Shown: piece by piece, positions 12,324 through 23,569 of the stretch
Layout: every line of letters begins with the position of its first letter
Numbering within the stretch: the first letter of the stretch is position 1
DNA from: Spongilla lacustris
Taxonomy: Eukaryota; Porifera; Demospongiae; Spongillida; Spongillidae
Assembly: GCA_949361645.1 (NCBI GenBank)
Contig: OX442415.1
Location: 7,281,573-7,345,572 of the forward strand
Direction: 5' to 3'
DNA length: 64,000 nucleotides
Notes under the pieces: generated by a model
What the model was told of the DNA's origin: nothing
Databases searched by the model: none
Seen by the model: the letters and a program-made list of their open reading frames with translations, nothing else
Position numbers and translations under genes: made by a program

Positions 12324-13149
12324 ATCCAGCAACACTATTTGGCTCCTTTGTGAGGGCCTTAGTACGGTGGCCCTGGAGGTCGCGCGACCAAACATTGTAC
12401 GCCACGCGATTTTGCGTAGCGACGGTCCGATTCCGCGATCGATCATTGATCCGACCAAACAAACATCCACTTCCGCTACCGTACATCAACGCGAACTAGC
12501 ATTGATCTATTTTGGGGATCGAACAACGGTCTATTTTGGGGATCGAACAGCGGGCCGTTTCTCCGACCGACCAGCCAAACGTACTATGGGATATACATGT
12601 AGGCGGTACCTTCCATGACGTCACCGAAATTACTATTATACTTAACAGAGACGAATCATCCTATAGTCCACCGTAAGTTAGCACAGGTAACGATGCATAT
12701 GCACGCACATGCAGGGCTAATAGTACGATACTGAAGGCAGCAGAAGACAATCCCGGTCATACTCGGCTAATGCACCACCGCACGTGGTTGTTGGGTAAGT
12801 GTACGTGTGTGTATGCTGGCTACATTGGCGTAGTACCAGTAAATTAACGGCATCGCTATACCGGCCCGCTATACCTTCAGGCTAACATGGTTCAGGAAAA
12901 GGCTCACTGCACTGCATGGGACTTAACCGTTTAGAATAACTAATTCAACTGGTAGTATTTGCCTTAGTACTGTAACATTTATTCAAAAAATTGAATGGTT
13001 AGTTAACTTTAATCCTGTGCTATAGTGATTTAATAGCGTTGCGTTCATTTGTGGACATCTGGTGTTGCACAACGTAGATGTGTTGTTGATGTTTGGTGCT
13101 GTGCTTAAATACACATAACATACCTGATGTCTTGTTGTTCCCTCCTCAG
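12324..13149. other. Intronic interval of the partial NLR gene
   Basis: No coding region supported. From about 12915 to the exon the sequence is nearly the same as 34820-35041, the matching intron end of the complete NLR gene, marking the left edge of a duplicated block. Confidence 0.6.
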
Positions 13150-14070
13150 AACATCTACTGACCAACAACCAAACATTGGAAGACCTGAAGTTGAGATGGT
13201 GTGGTCTGGATGATGATGATATATGCTCACTGGCCAAGGGTATTGAACACTCTAAACTGAAGAAACTTGACCTTGAAGACAATGACTTCACCACCATAGG
13301 AGTTTCTGAACTTGATCGTGTGGTAAAGGACCATCCAACCCTTACTAAAGAGATGGTAAAACTAAAGAGATGGTAAAACTGCCCTACCATCTCTGGTAGT
13401 CATGGTTACTGTTGTCACATTATTGGACTCTCCATTTGCAGATACAAAGCTATGTTTTTAGATGTATCTTTATAATTCTATACTGTGGTACATGTACATA
13501 TAGCTGCCCACTTCCTTGGAAGTCTAGCTAGCCCTACCACTTCTTATAATGTGCACCTTTATGCAGCTTTTGAAATGACCACCTCCATATGACTCCCAAA
13601 TAGCTACGTACATGACCTTCACTTTCACTGTCTGCACATATGTTATTTGTATCTATATAGCTCCAGTAACCTAATCGACCCCAAATATTATACTATGGTA
13701 TAGCACTTTGAAAATTATTATTGAAAAAAGAGACATTTTGGCCAAATCACGTACACCCACACATATCATATACATGCATGCAGCACTAAGAGGTCCAACA
13801 ACACTAAGGTCCATTCCTACAGTCTAGCAGGGACAGCTTCCACCAATCAAATCATACTCTTCACGGCCTTGATGATGTGGGCGGAGCTTATCCCGTACAG
13901 CTCCAGCAGCTCATGGCACAGACCACTTCTAGGGATGCCAGTGACGGCCAATCGGTGCACACGAATGTTGAGCTTCTCAGACAGAGCACCTGCCACACCC
14001 TCCCCAAGTCCACCTGCACACCAGAAGGCAGTCAGTAACCATGGCAACATAAACATAGAAAACACTTACA
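12915..14070. repeat. NLR-tail/transketolase-tail duplicon, copy 1
   Basis: About 1.15 kb covering the end of the last NLR intron, the terminal LRR exon (plus strand), the intergenic spacer and the last transketolase exon (minus strand). The same order and orientation recurs at about 34820-35970. The spacer and transketolase part recur again at about 57205-57700. Confidence 0.85.
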
Positions 14071-14769
14071 GAACCTCATCAATAATGTCTGGACACACCC
14101 ACACATGCACTTCATACACTCAACACGCTTCTCAACAAAACTTGCTAATTACATGTACATGCATACATACATGCAATGTGCATATATGAGCATGTTTATA
14201 TAAGAAGTGTAAAATCTAAATTTGATAGGCTATACTGTTAAAATCTAACCATTTGTGGGCCAATGGCAGTGAATTACAAGCACCATGGTATGTGTACTCA
14301 GGGCTGGGGTGGGCATCATTTGGGATAGATGTTTACAAGCAGTCGAGCATACCTGAGGCTTCATACAGGTACAGAACCTTGTGTTCATTTTAACCTCATA
14401 AGAGGTGTCCCTATAACTGAATACTGGTAAGTGTGGACATGTGAGTGATGATCATCCAACCAGAACCTGTGAACATGCAGTAATACAAACCCCATCACCT
14501 TTGCCCCTCCTCCCCATACCCCCTCCCCATACCATTGCCCCTCCTCCCCATACCTTTGCCTGCCCGATCTTGAACACCTCCTCATTGGGGTAGATCACAG
14601 AGGTCTCTGGTCGTGAGGTACGTGTGAAGGTGATGCCTTCATAGTTGGCCGCCAGCTCTATGGCACGTTCAGTGGACACAGCATCACTGGGGTAGAAGCA
14701 CACTGAACCATGGATGGAGCGGAACATGGCAAAGTCCTCCAGAGCCATCTGGGAGGGGCCATCCTCCCC
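13847..14769 (-). pseudogene. Transketolase fragment, copy 1 (two exons)
   Basis: On the minus strand the exon 14769-14554 (216 bp) encodes the segment from the [12 protein letters not shown] motif, which lies in the pyrimidine-binding domain, through SRPET to QAKV. The last exon, 14013-13847 (167 bp), encodes the C-terminal domain end (GGLGEGVAGALSE, then GIPRSG and ELLELYGIS) and stops at 13847-13849. Transketolase is the thiamine-diphosphate enzyme of the non-oxidative pentose phosphate pathway, normally about 620 residues; fewer than 130 are here. The exon that should lie between these two (DPFT...VED region) is absent, as are all N-terminal exons. It is convergent with the NLR tail and is a non-functional partial copy. 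Confidence 0.85.
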
Positions 14770-16500
14770 TGGGGAGGAGGGAGGGGAGAAAGAGAGTGGA
14801 CATTAGAAGTGGATGTTACTAATATAACCTATGTGACTAGATCAGTATACTAGTATACGTGTATAAAACGTCTCTATCGAGAAAGTGATTGGTGGAGTGT
14901 ATAAATTAAATGCATTATAATTTAAACATGATTATGATACACGAATAAATAAAACACACTAACTACAACGTAAAGTTTAGGTACATGTATCGCCCTCCTG
15001 GATGATATATCTTACAAGGAGAGACCGGGCATTGGCCCGCACTAGTGTTGATATCCGTCGCAATGCATAGGACGCTTAGAGTCCTCTTATCAGTATTGGG
15101 AAATCTGAGTATATAGGCCTCTTTTTGATAGGCCTACCTTTGTTCTTTGGATACCTTAAAATCAGTTCTCCTTGATAACGAGCCGTTTTCTTTGGCTTGG
15201 TCACCTTTCCTGATTTAGAACCGCCTTTTGTAAACGTATCTGCAGCTGTGTGCGTAGCCTGGCAACAGTAAATTAACGTGCGTGACGTCACATGCTTCTG
15301 CGTGCCTAATCACCCTTACCACTAACCCTGGAGGAGGACACCACCAATTATTTTCCTCACCCCAGTGCACAGTAAACGCATCCACTGCTTCCGTTCCCGG
15401 GCATGCGTAACATATGTTGTTCTGATATTGGTGCAAGCTTGTGCTGGAACATGCAGAAAACACCTTGCAGCATACAACAGAGTTCTACCATAACATCACA
15501 TAGCCATAGCTCCTTCAAGAGGCTGGCTACGGCCCTGGCCCATAATGATGACCAATGCAAGCCACATTTATACACAAGTCTACATATGTACACATGCATT
15601 GTTTACATACGTACCATCCCAAAAGATAAGCAAAGAAAAACTAACACTAGACCCACAGATATTATTAAGGGCATCAAACAAATCACTCCTTACCAGATGC
15701 TCCATTAGCAAGCTTCAGTATAGTCCAGCCATCTTGGATCAGCTGAAGATGTTGCTTTACAGAGACACCACTAATCCCACAATGCACCCTTGGTCATATT
15801 GGGCCCATTAGTGCAGCACTGCACCTACATAGGGCAGCATGGCTTCCAAAATACATTGCAGAAGAATGAACCCACAGAAGTGAGGTCATTTCTGTACAAC
15901 ATTCAAGCAGCACCCACTGGCCCACCCACACACACACACACACACATACACACACACATACACACACACGTGCACCCTGCACACATGCTTCACAAACAGC
16001 ATACATGTGCTGTGTGATTAATTCAGTGCAAATCACTCAACGTATGCAGCCCTTATCACGATTCAGGTGGATATTTCACTCACCAACTACTAAGTTGGAT
16101 TGATGGTTCAACACAAGGCTTCTGGGGTGATCGACATCTGAATCTGATCCCTACGCTGCGTACTTGCGTACATATCTAGAAGCCCCAGACGCGCTCTAAA
16201 AAAATAGTACATGTACCGCTATTATATTACACGCATTCAAGCGGGCTAACCTAACTTTATATGCACCATACTGTACACCCATCCAATGCCCCCATGTACA
16301 CCAATCCAACGCACGTACCTTTCTCAGTTCTCCTTAATTTCACAAAGACGATGCTATTCATTTGTCACGTAATAATGATAATATACTTACACATGTATAC
16401 CATACATGTACAATGTTTCTAAATAACGCGCGTCGATTGTGGTGCCCAGACCATTGTGCGGGATATATATTAACTCGACGAATTGGGAAGAGGAGACCCG
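14770..16500. other. Interval without supported genes
   Basis: No recognised gene. A minus-strand frame at 15076-15291 contains a basic lysine-rich stretch (KSGKVTKPKKTARYQGE) but no identifiable domain or flanking exons. A CA-rich microsatellite lies at 15927-15970. The rest is unique-looking AT-rich sequence. Confidence 0.45.
15927..15970. repeat. (CA)n microsatellite
   Basis: CA dinucleotides interrupted by two TA steps over about 44 bp. Confidence 0.9.
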
Positions 16501-16830
16501 CCATGACGTCATCATCATAGGTGTTTCATATACGCCTGGCAACTCCTCTTGCGATGATGGTCCACCAGAAAGATGCTCACGTGCTCCACCACGTATACGG
16601 AGCAGGTATGAGGAGGGGGAGGTGTGGTAGGAAGATGATGAGGGAGGGGAAGATGACCGCTTTCCTTACCTCCCTCACACCTTCATTCTTGGCCAGGTAT
16701 GCATACATGCCTCCGGTCCTGCTTGTGGCAAGTCTGGGGAGGAGGCTGAAGAAAGGCAGCACAAGGTCTGGGGAGGAGGCTGCCACACATCCCCATTCAA
16801 ACCCCACCATGGGAGGGTGATGTAAGGATG
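16480..16830. repeat. Duplicated exon-pair block, copy 1 (possible minus-strand exons)
   Basis: This block and 19085-19440 are close copies. On the minus strand each carries a candidate exon after a pyrimidine-rich CCCCAG acceptor, encoding MYAYLAKNEGVRE and ending at a good GAG|GTAAGG donor. A second stretch follows (VEHVSIFLVDHHRKR, ending YMKHL and a stop). The two copies differ mostly by substitutions that keep this frame open. I do not recognise the protein. The plus strand also has plausible splice words, so the coding strand is not certain. Confidence 0.4.
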
Positions 16831-17290
16831 AGTGGTGAGACTAAACATTCTAAACCAGTATCCACAAATGTACTCAACCAAACATCTCTCTCAAACAAAA
16901 CATCAACATACTGCATACACCACAACTAATGCCCAACTGAAAAAGCTGATGTTATGCTCAAATACCACTGTATTCTGAAGTCTGTGACTGCATTATATTA
17001 TGAAAGTAAAATTGTCATGCAAATATTAGGGAGGAATCCAATAGTATTTTTTGTACATGTACTGGTTGCCATCAGCACACACCTGTGTGGATGTCCCTAC
17101 CCCAGTGCCCAGACCTGTATGGATGTTACTACCCCAGTCCCCAGACCTGTATGATGTCCCTACCCCAGTCCCCAGTCCCTTGTGGGGACACTGCTACGTA
17201 CAGTGTAGTATACATTTAATAGCTAAGGATGGTGGAGGGAGTCTACTTGTAGGAAGCAGGGCCTTGGCCACACCCCCTCCTCCTCCCCAG

Positions 17291-17823
17291 GGAGTACGAG
17301 GTCTCAAGAAGCAGGTGGATACACTCAAGAGTACCATAGAGAAGGAGCAAGAGAAGGCCAGTGACCTGGAGATCAAATCAAAGTGACTGAACCTGCCAGC
17401 CATGGATGACCCAAACATACACACATACATGTACACACACCTGCACATGCATGCATATATGCACATGCACATACACACATATGCCACACACCCACACACA
17501 CATACATGTATGTCACAACCCTCGCACACTACATTCACTTTCAGGATGTTCTCCTATGGAGAGTACAAGGCAGAGGACCAGGAGGACATGTTGACTGCTT
17601 TGGATGCCAAGGTGGCTGAGGTGTACAGCAAGTCCATAGGCCCCAATGAGGCCAACCTCAAGTGAGCATAACCCCTCCCCCTCCATCCACCATGCCTCCT
17701 AACAACTGTGTGTGTGTGTGTGTGAGTTCTCTGTCCATGCTGACAGCCATTGAGAGCCAACTGGAGGAACTGTTTGAGACAATAGAGATCCTTCCTCCTG
17801 AAAAGGTGGAGGCAGCAGAGAAG
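17291..17823 (+). pseudogene. CFAP100/CCDC37-like coiled-coil fragment (three exons)
   Basis: Three exons join in phase: 17291-17383, 17545-17661 and 17727-17823. The translation is a coiled coil (VDTLKSTIEKEQEKASDLE) followed by MFSYGEYKAEDQEDML, a region around VYSKSIGPNEANL, and LTAIESQLEELFETIE with LPPEKVE. This order resembles the C-terminal half of CFAP100/CCDC37, a protein of the ciliary axoneme linked to the modifier-of-inner-arm complex. The family assignment is from memory of the motif and is moderate. Earlier and later exons are not visible; the frame runs into a C-rich minisatellite right after the last donor, so this is a partial copy or relic. Confidence 0.5.
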
Positions 17824-17849
17824 GTACAGTGTGCCACCACGCCCCCTAC

Positions 17850-18320
17850 CTCCACCTCTACCCTCCTCCCTCTCACCCCACCATCTACCCTCCTCCCTCT
17901 CACCCCACCATCTACCCTCCTCCCTCTAACCCCACCCCCTCCCCTCCCTCTCACTCCGCCCCTACCCTCCTTCCTCTAACCCCACCCCTCCCCTCCCTCT
18001 CACTCCGCACCTACCCTCCTTCCTCTAACCCCACCCCCTCCCCTCCCTCTCACTCTGCCCCTACCCTCCTTCCTCTAACCCCACCCCCTCCCCTCCCTCT
18101 CACTCCGCACCTACCCTCCTTCCTCTAACCCCACCCCCTCCCTTCCCTCTCACTCCGCACCTACCCTCCTTCCTCTAACCCCACCCTCTCCCCTCCCTCT
18201 CACTCCGCCCCTACCCCCTCTCTCTCACTCTGCCCCTACCTGACCTTCCTCTAACCCCACCCCCTCCCCTCCCTCTCACTCCCCCTACCCTCCTTCCTCT
18301 AACCCCACCCCCTCCCCTCC
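17850..18320. repeat. C/T-rich minisatellite, about 50-bp unit
   Basis: About nine tandem copies of a unit near 50 bp containing CCCTCCCTCTCACTCCGC and CTTCCTCTAACCCCACC. The first copies are shorter. It abuts the donor of the last CFAP100-like exon. Reading frames across it are low complexity and not genes. Confidence 0.85.
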
Positions 18321-18665
18321 TCCCTTCATTAGCAGTATATGTAACGTGCTCCCATCACACCTTGCTCATAGCTAGTGTGTTCATGTTTGAAAAGCTTATG
18401 ACATCATGGCCTGCACATGGATATATTTATTCTATGTGCATTTAAAACTTACACAATTTATTCCCTTAGATCTATTGCTAGTGAACAATGAGTTACATGC
18501 AAGCCTTACACCAGGCAGCCTAACATCAGATAACTGTACATGTGTATCCTGCTAGCTAACCATATTGTAAGGTGGAAGGATCCACTACTAAACATTTGGC
18601 AGCAGTATGTGTAGTTTTAGGGGGGGGAAATCATCTTAGGTAGACCTGATGTCCTTGTATTGCAG

Positions 18666-18731
18666 CTTCTATGCAGACCTCTCCAAGAAGATGGGCGTGT
18701 TCATCAATGACCATGACACCAAGTGCATATG
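18666..18731 (+). other. Unassigned candidate exon
   Basis: After a TTGCAG acceptor there is a short open stretch encoding FYADLSKKMGVFINDHD, ending at a TGTGAG donor. The codon pattern looks coding but the protein is not recognised. A second possible exon start (LRELIEETC) follows a CAG at about 19025. They may be remnants of the same gene mosaic. Confidence 0.3.
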
Positions 18732-19084
18732 TGAGTTTGTGACACATGACAATGCTTCATACCATCCCCCTCCCCCCTCCCTCACATATGTTGCTATGCC
18801 CTGCAGGGTATGTCTCTTAACCCAATGTAAAGCCCTTTCTGAACGGCCTAACTGGCAAGCCAGTGGTGGTAAAACTGAAGTGGGGGATGGAGTACAAGTG
18901 TTTCCTCGTATTAAGCGACAACTACATGAATGTTTGTTACCTGCATACGGTCCCTTTAGCTGCTAGTGCCGTGGCCCCCCCCCCCCCCCTTCGTATATGT
19001 TGCTGTGCCCTTCTTTCTCGTGCAGCTAAGAGAGCTCATTGAGGAGACCTGTACTGGGTGGCCACATGGGGGTGGAGTGGTGAT

Positions 19085-19440
19085 GGGGAAGAGGAGACCC
19101 GCCATGACGTCATCATCATAGGTGTTTCATATACGTCTGACCACTCTTCCTCCGATGATGGTCCACCATAAAGATGTTCACGTGCTCCACCACATATACG
19201 GAGCAGGTATGAGGAGGGGAAGGTGTGGTAGGAAGATGATGAGGGAGGGGAAGATGACCTCTTTCCTTACCTCCCTCACACCTTCATTCTTGGCCAGGTA
19301 TGTGTACATGCTTCCAGTGCTGCTTGTGGTAAGTCTGGGGAAGAGGCTGAAGAAAGGCAGCACAGGGTCTGGGGAGGAGGCTGTCAACATTCCCATTCAA
19401 ACCCCACCATGCATGGGAGGGTGCGGTAAGGGTGACTAAC
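19085..19440. repeat. Duplicated exon-pair block, copy 2 (possible minus-strand exons)
   Basis: Second copy of the 16480-16830 block. Minus-strand candidate segments are MYTYLAKNEGVRE, and VEHVNIFMVDHHRRK ending in YMKHL and a stop at 19116-19118. Its left edge is joined to different sequence (LRELIEETC region), so the block moved as a unit. Function unknown. Confidence 0.4.
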
Positions 19441-19507
19441 CACAAATGTACTCGCCAAACATCTCTCTCAAACAGAACAACATGCACCATATACACCACA
19501 TACACGC

Positions 19508-19597
19508 CCTCCTCCCTCCCTCCCTCCCTCCCTCCCTCCCTCCCTCCCTCCCTCCCTCCATCCCTCCCTCCCTCCCTCCCTCCCTCCCTCCCTCCCC
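19508..19597. repeat. (TCCC)n microsatellite directly at a splice acceptor
   Basis: About 20 TCCC units with one TCCA variant. The array ends in CCCCAG and so supplies the polypyrimidine tract and acceptor of the PI3K-like exon at 19600. Confidence 0.95.
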
Positions 19598-19925
19598 AGT
19601 GTCCCAGATGACTATGTTCTTAAGGAGGCTGGCCATGACAGCTATATCTATGGTTACCATGACCTGCTGGAGTTTGAGCCAATCCTGAGGTGCCTTAACA
19701 AGAAGCTGGACATAGAGCTGTTCCTGGTCAGGAAGCTGAACACTGAACAGGACAAGCCCAGGAACATTCCTGATGTGAGTGCATACCATATATGGGTGTG
19801 CACTTGGCCCCTCCCCCCTCTCATCGTCCTCATAGCAAAAGTTATTTCATACACATGTTTATAGCCCAGACCATTAGCCTGTAAATAACACTCTTTGTCT
19901 CTTACATGTACTTATCTGGTCACCT

Positions 19926-20012
19926 CTTGTCTTCCTCATCCTCCTCCCCCTCTTCCTCCTCCCCCTCCCCCTCCTCCTCCTTCCCCTCCCCCTCTTCCTC
20001 CTCCCCTCTCCA
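19926..20012. repeat. CCT-rich tract before a PI3K-like exon
   Basis: Imperfect (CCT)n/(TCC)n for about 85 bp, ending in the CCAG acceptor of the exon at 20014. Confidence 0.85.
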
Positions 20013-21339
20013 GTGGAACCTTATAGACCCTTGCACTGGGCTCACGGGCACACACAAGGACCTCTCCATCATGTCCAGGGAGCACACCCAGGTCTTCACC
20101 ATGTCCCTATGGGACATGCAATTAGGAGGGTATGCATGTATGGGATGATGGGTAGGAATATGTTGAAATAGTACAGGTGATAGAAAACCTTTGTTTCGTG
20201 AGGTTGGGGTGATAGAAATGTTTAGCTGAGTGTGCTAGGGGGTGTGGCTATTGGTGGGCATCTTCAGGAAGATATTCATCAGTTACATGAAATACATGTG
20301 CCCATCAAAAGGCACCCATGTGATCAGAGCATCACCTTAACAGTGTATTAAATTCAACAACCATATATGTACATGCATTGTATGGTCTAGTTTGAAAACG
20401 CCCTTATATGGTATACATGTACCATCCCTTAACAGTGTATTAAATATAAGGACCTTGTACATGTGCATGTGTGGAGTATTAGCTGGGTGCCATCTCAACA
20501 CCTTATAAGGTCAGGGTCGCTGGTGTGGACAATTTCAAGTATGAACCTGTTGATAATGAGGTGATCTACTTGGAGATGGGTATCTACCATGGTGGGCATT
20601 TATTGGGATTCACCTGCTACACAGTTGAGATGGCCCCAACCATTTACATGAGATGGAACCAATGGCTGGTCTTTGATGTACAGCTTAAGAACCTTCCCAA
20701 GGTGTGGTTATGGGTGTGGCTATGGGTGTGAGTGTGCATACATAACATGTATGTGTCAATAAACACTGGGTCAACATGCAGATACTGGACCACAGGTTTG
20801 GGAAAGTGGAACTGTGTATGTGAGGTGTGCATACGTGTGTTGTGCCTCTAGATGTCCCGTTAGACATGTAGGTTGTGAAGGTGTGCGCTTGGTCTGTATG
20901 AATTGTTGGGTGTACATGTAGGTGTGTGTCCAAATGTGTGTGGGCTTCTTCCATTGATATGTGGACTGTATGGGAACATATAGTGTGGGTGTGGCCCTAC
21001 ATTAAGTCTGCACATTTAAAGCAATGGTACTTATTTCCCACTCCAATTAAAGAGCACTCCTGAGGCAAGGCCTGCTTCGTCTCAACCTGTGGCCAGTCCA
21101 GGCAGACTCAGAGAATGCCTTCCTGGGCATGGACCAGCACTCAGTGGGGTCCACTGCAGTCAACCCCGATGGGAACAACTCTGTGGCCCTGTACATTGAG
21201 CTGGACACATATGCCCATCCCGTGGCCTGTCCCACTGGGGGGTGGAGCAAGGAGACCACCACGTAAGACTAAGGATTTGTTTGTGTTATGATTTATCACT
21301 ATGGTTACCACCACCACTGTGGCCATCTCTCTCCACCTC

Positions 21340-22115
21340 ACCTACTCACTATGGCCACCTCCACCCTCACCTACTCACTATGGCCACCTCACCCTCACCT
21401 GCTCACTATGGCCACCTCACCCTCACCTACTCACTATGGCCACCCTCACCTACTCACTATGGCCACCCTCACCTACTCACTATGGCCACCCTCACCTACT
21501 CACTATGGCCACCCTCACCTACTCACTATGGCCACCCTCACCTACTCACTATGGCCACCCTCACCTACTCACTATGGCCACCCTCACCTACTCACTATGG
21601 CCACCCTCACCTACTCACTATGGCCACCCTCACCTACTCACTATGGCCACCCTCACCTACTCACTCACCTACTCACTATGGCCACCCTCACATACTCAAT
21701 ATGACCACTCTCACCTACTCACTATGGCCACCCTCACCTACTCACTATGGCCACCCTCACCTACTCACTCACCTACTCACTATGGCCACCCTCACATACT
21801 CAATATGACCACCCTCACCTACTCACTATGGCCACTCTCACCTACTCACTATGACCACTCTCACCTACTCACTATGGCCACCCTCACCTACTCACTATGG
21901 CCACCCTCACCTACTCACTATGGCCACCCTCACCTACTCACTATGGCCACCCTCACCTACTCACTATGGCCACCCTCACCTACTCACTATGGCCACCCTC
22001 ACCTACTCACTATGGCCACCCTCACCTACTCACTATGGCCACCCTCACCTACTCACTATGGCCACCCTCACCTACTCACTATGGCCACCCTCACCTACTC
22101 ACTATGGCCACCTCT
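21340..22115. repeat. 23-bp minisatellite in a PI3K-like intron, about 33 copies
   Basis: The unit begins ACTATGGCCACCCTCACC and is 23 bp long. Most copies are identical; variants with CATACTCAATATGACC cluster at 21690-21850, and two copies have an extra CTCACCTA. Because 23 is not a multiple of three and the unit has no stop, all three plus-strand frames stay open; the apparent 410-codon frame here is not a gene. Confidence 0.97.
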
Positions 22116-23093
22116 TCCCCTTCACATTACAGTGAACCACAACAAGCACCAAATAAAGGATCAGCTTTTCATGCAGACCTGCAGAGGTCCATTAAAGCTG
22201 ACCCTCTATCTCCAGTTAGTGCACACCCCATGCTATGTATACTCCATGGACCACTTGATTTCCTTCTCTCCCTCCTCCCAGCAAACCAAGGCTCAGTGGG
22301 AGCTGATATGGAAGTTCAGGGAGCACTGCTCCACCATTCCAGAGGCTCTGCCAAAGTTCCTGCAGTGTGTGGATTGGGCCAGTCTGGAGCAGGTGCAGGA
22401 GGCCCACAGGCTGCTGAAGATATGGAGGCCCATCACCATGGAGGTGTGTTTAAGATGGAGGTTGAGAGCTAGGGAAGTGACCACACACCTCATCCTAGGT
22501 GGCCCTAGAGCTGTTGGACTACCACTTTGCTGATGACCAGGTACGCTCATTGGCTATGAAGAGACTGAAGATTCTCTCCAAGGACACCCTCCTCAGCATC
22601 CTATATCAGTATGCTCTTTTCTCCCCTCCTCCCCCTCCTCCTCTATGACCCTCCCAGGTGCTGAAGTTTGAACCGTACCATGACATTGCACTGGCGAGGT
22701 TTCTCCTGAGGAGTGCTTTTACCAGCAAGAAGATTGGTCTGTGATCAGAGATGGACTCACCTGAATTCAGTCAGAGGTTTGGCATCCTTCTGGAGGCCTA
22801 CCTAAGGGGATGTGGGAAGGGGTATGTCCTGGTGCTTATACTAGAAAGAAGGGCTGTAATTAGATTACACATCGATAATGTGTCTCCCCACCACCCCACC
22901 ATCCCATTTGGCACCACAGAAGGAGCTCCTGAAACAACACACCGCTGTGTGCAACATCATGAGTGTGGCCACTACTGTAAGTCAGCCATCTTGTGGCCTC
23001 CTCCCCAGCCCTATATCTCCAACATGCAGCTAAAGTAGTACATGTACACAATATGGCAGTTATGCTTTTTTAAAGATTTTTGTAATGGCATGT

Positions 23094-23402
23094 ATATTTC
23101 ACCTCCTACCTCAGAAACCCGCCAAATCCCCAACCTGAAACTTGCTGGTTCTGGTAGCTAACAGCTAGAGCATCATGCTGGTATACATGTAGGTTTGTTG
23201 GCAAGATCTTAAGTAGCTTTTTGCCAGGGTCAAGTAGAAGTTCCACACGTTATAAACTACCCCACAAGTACCATATAGACACTACATGTACATGTACATG
23301 TATCTGTAACCAAAACGCCTCCCTGTTTACATAAGCATTGCTAAACATGGTAAGAATTAAATCCCTTAGTTTATCAGTGGTTAAAAACAGAACCTCAAAA
23401 CG
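23094..23402. repeat. Dispersed repeat, inverted relative to 34147-34427
   Basis: About 300 bp that matches the reverse complement of 34147-34427 with scattered differences. The shared blocks include AGAAACCCGCCAAATCCCCA and AAACGCCTCC near the ends. It is probably a non-autonomous transposon family member. Confidence 0.75.
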
Positions 23403-23569
23403 TATAATATGTACATGAAAATATGATATCATCAATGTGGTAAGTGGTAAACATCATTGTACAGTGTCTTGGAAAAAGTTGATCCAACATGTAGGTCATG
23501 TGTTTGTATATACATATGCACTGCACAAGGATGAAAGAATGGACACAGCTCTCATCACTATGGGAGGGA

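Larger units (their letters stand above)
9145..13376 (+). pseudogene. 3' part of an NLR receptor gene (two LRR exons plus terminal exon)
   Basis: Three exons are visible: 9145-9312 and 10646-10813, each 168 bp, and a terminal exon 13150-13376. Each 168-bp exon encodes 56 residues, exactly two 28-residue leucine-rich repeats of the ribonuclease-inhibitor type (L-x2-L-x-L and TLTSLDL). All introns are phase 1 with GT-AG ends, so exons can be added or lost without changing frame. The terminal exon encodes a last LRR pair (EDLKLRWCGL, LKKLDLEDNDF) and stops at 13374-13376. No CARD or NACHT exon lies upstream, where the retroelement relics sit; the gene is therefore 5' truncated here or a partial duplicate of the complete NLR at 24.6-35.3 kb, whose last exons it closely resembles. 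A hAT-like element sits in its final intron. Whether it is transcribed cannot be told. Confidence 0.8.
19600..22976 (+). pseudogene. Class I PI3-kinase catalytic subunit (p110)-like relic, kinase domain absent
   Basis: Recognisable exons are 19600-19774 (Ras-binding domain end, DDYVLKEAG), 20014-20129 and 20515-20701 (C2 domain: SLWDMQL, then IYHGGHLLG and WNQWLVFDV), 21055-21262 (LLRLNLWPV, end of C2), 22133-22214, 22282-22443 (WELIWKFREHC, helical domain), 22499-22609 (ALELLDYHFAD), 22658-22821 (VLKFEPYHDIALARFLL then FSQRFGILLEAYLRG) and 22920-22976. p110 enzymes phosphorylate PtdIns(4,5)P2 at the membrane. This copy is dead: an in-frame TGA sits at 22742-22744, where the usual HFLFWHLR stretch after KKIG is largely deleted; the donor after 22609 reads CAG|TATG without GT; an exon between 20701 and 21055 is missing; and no kinase-domain exons follow before 24.5 kb. 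Confidence 0.8.

Noticed and set aside
15076..15291. Lysine-rich minus-strand frame
   Set aside because: Composition is suggestive but no domain or neighbouring exon supports it.
17662..18128. Proline/threonine-rich plus-strand frames
   Set aside because: They run from a real exon edge into the C/T-rich minisatellite and have low complexity.
21301..22533. 410-codon plus-strand reading frame
   Set aside because: It is read-through of the 23-bp minisatellite joined to intron and exon pieces of the PI3K relic in mixed frames.
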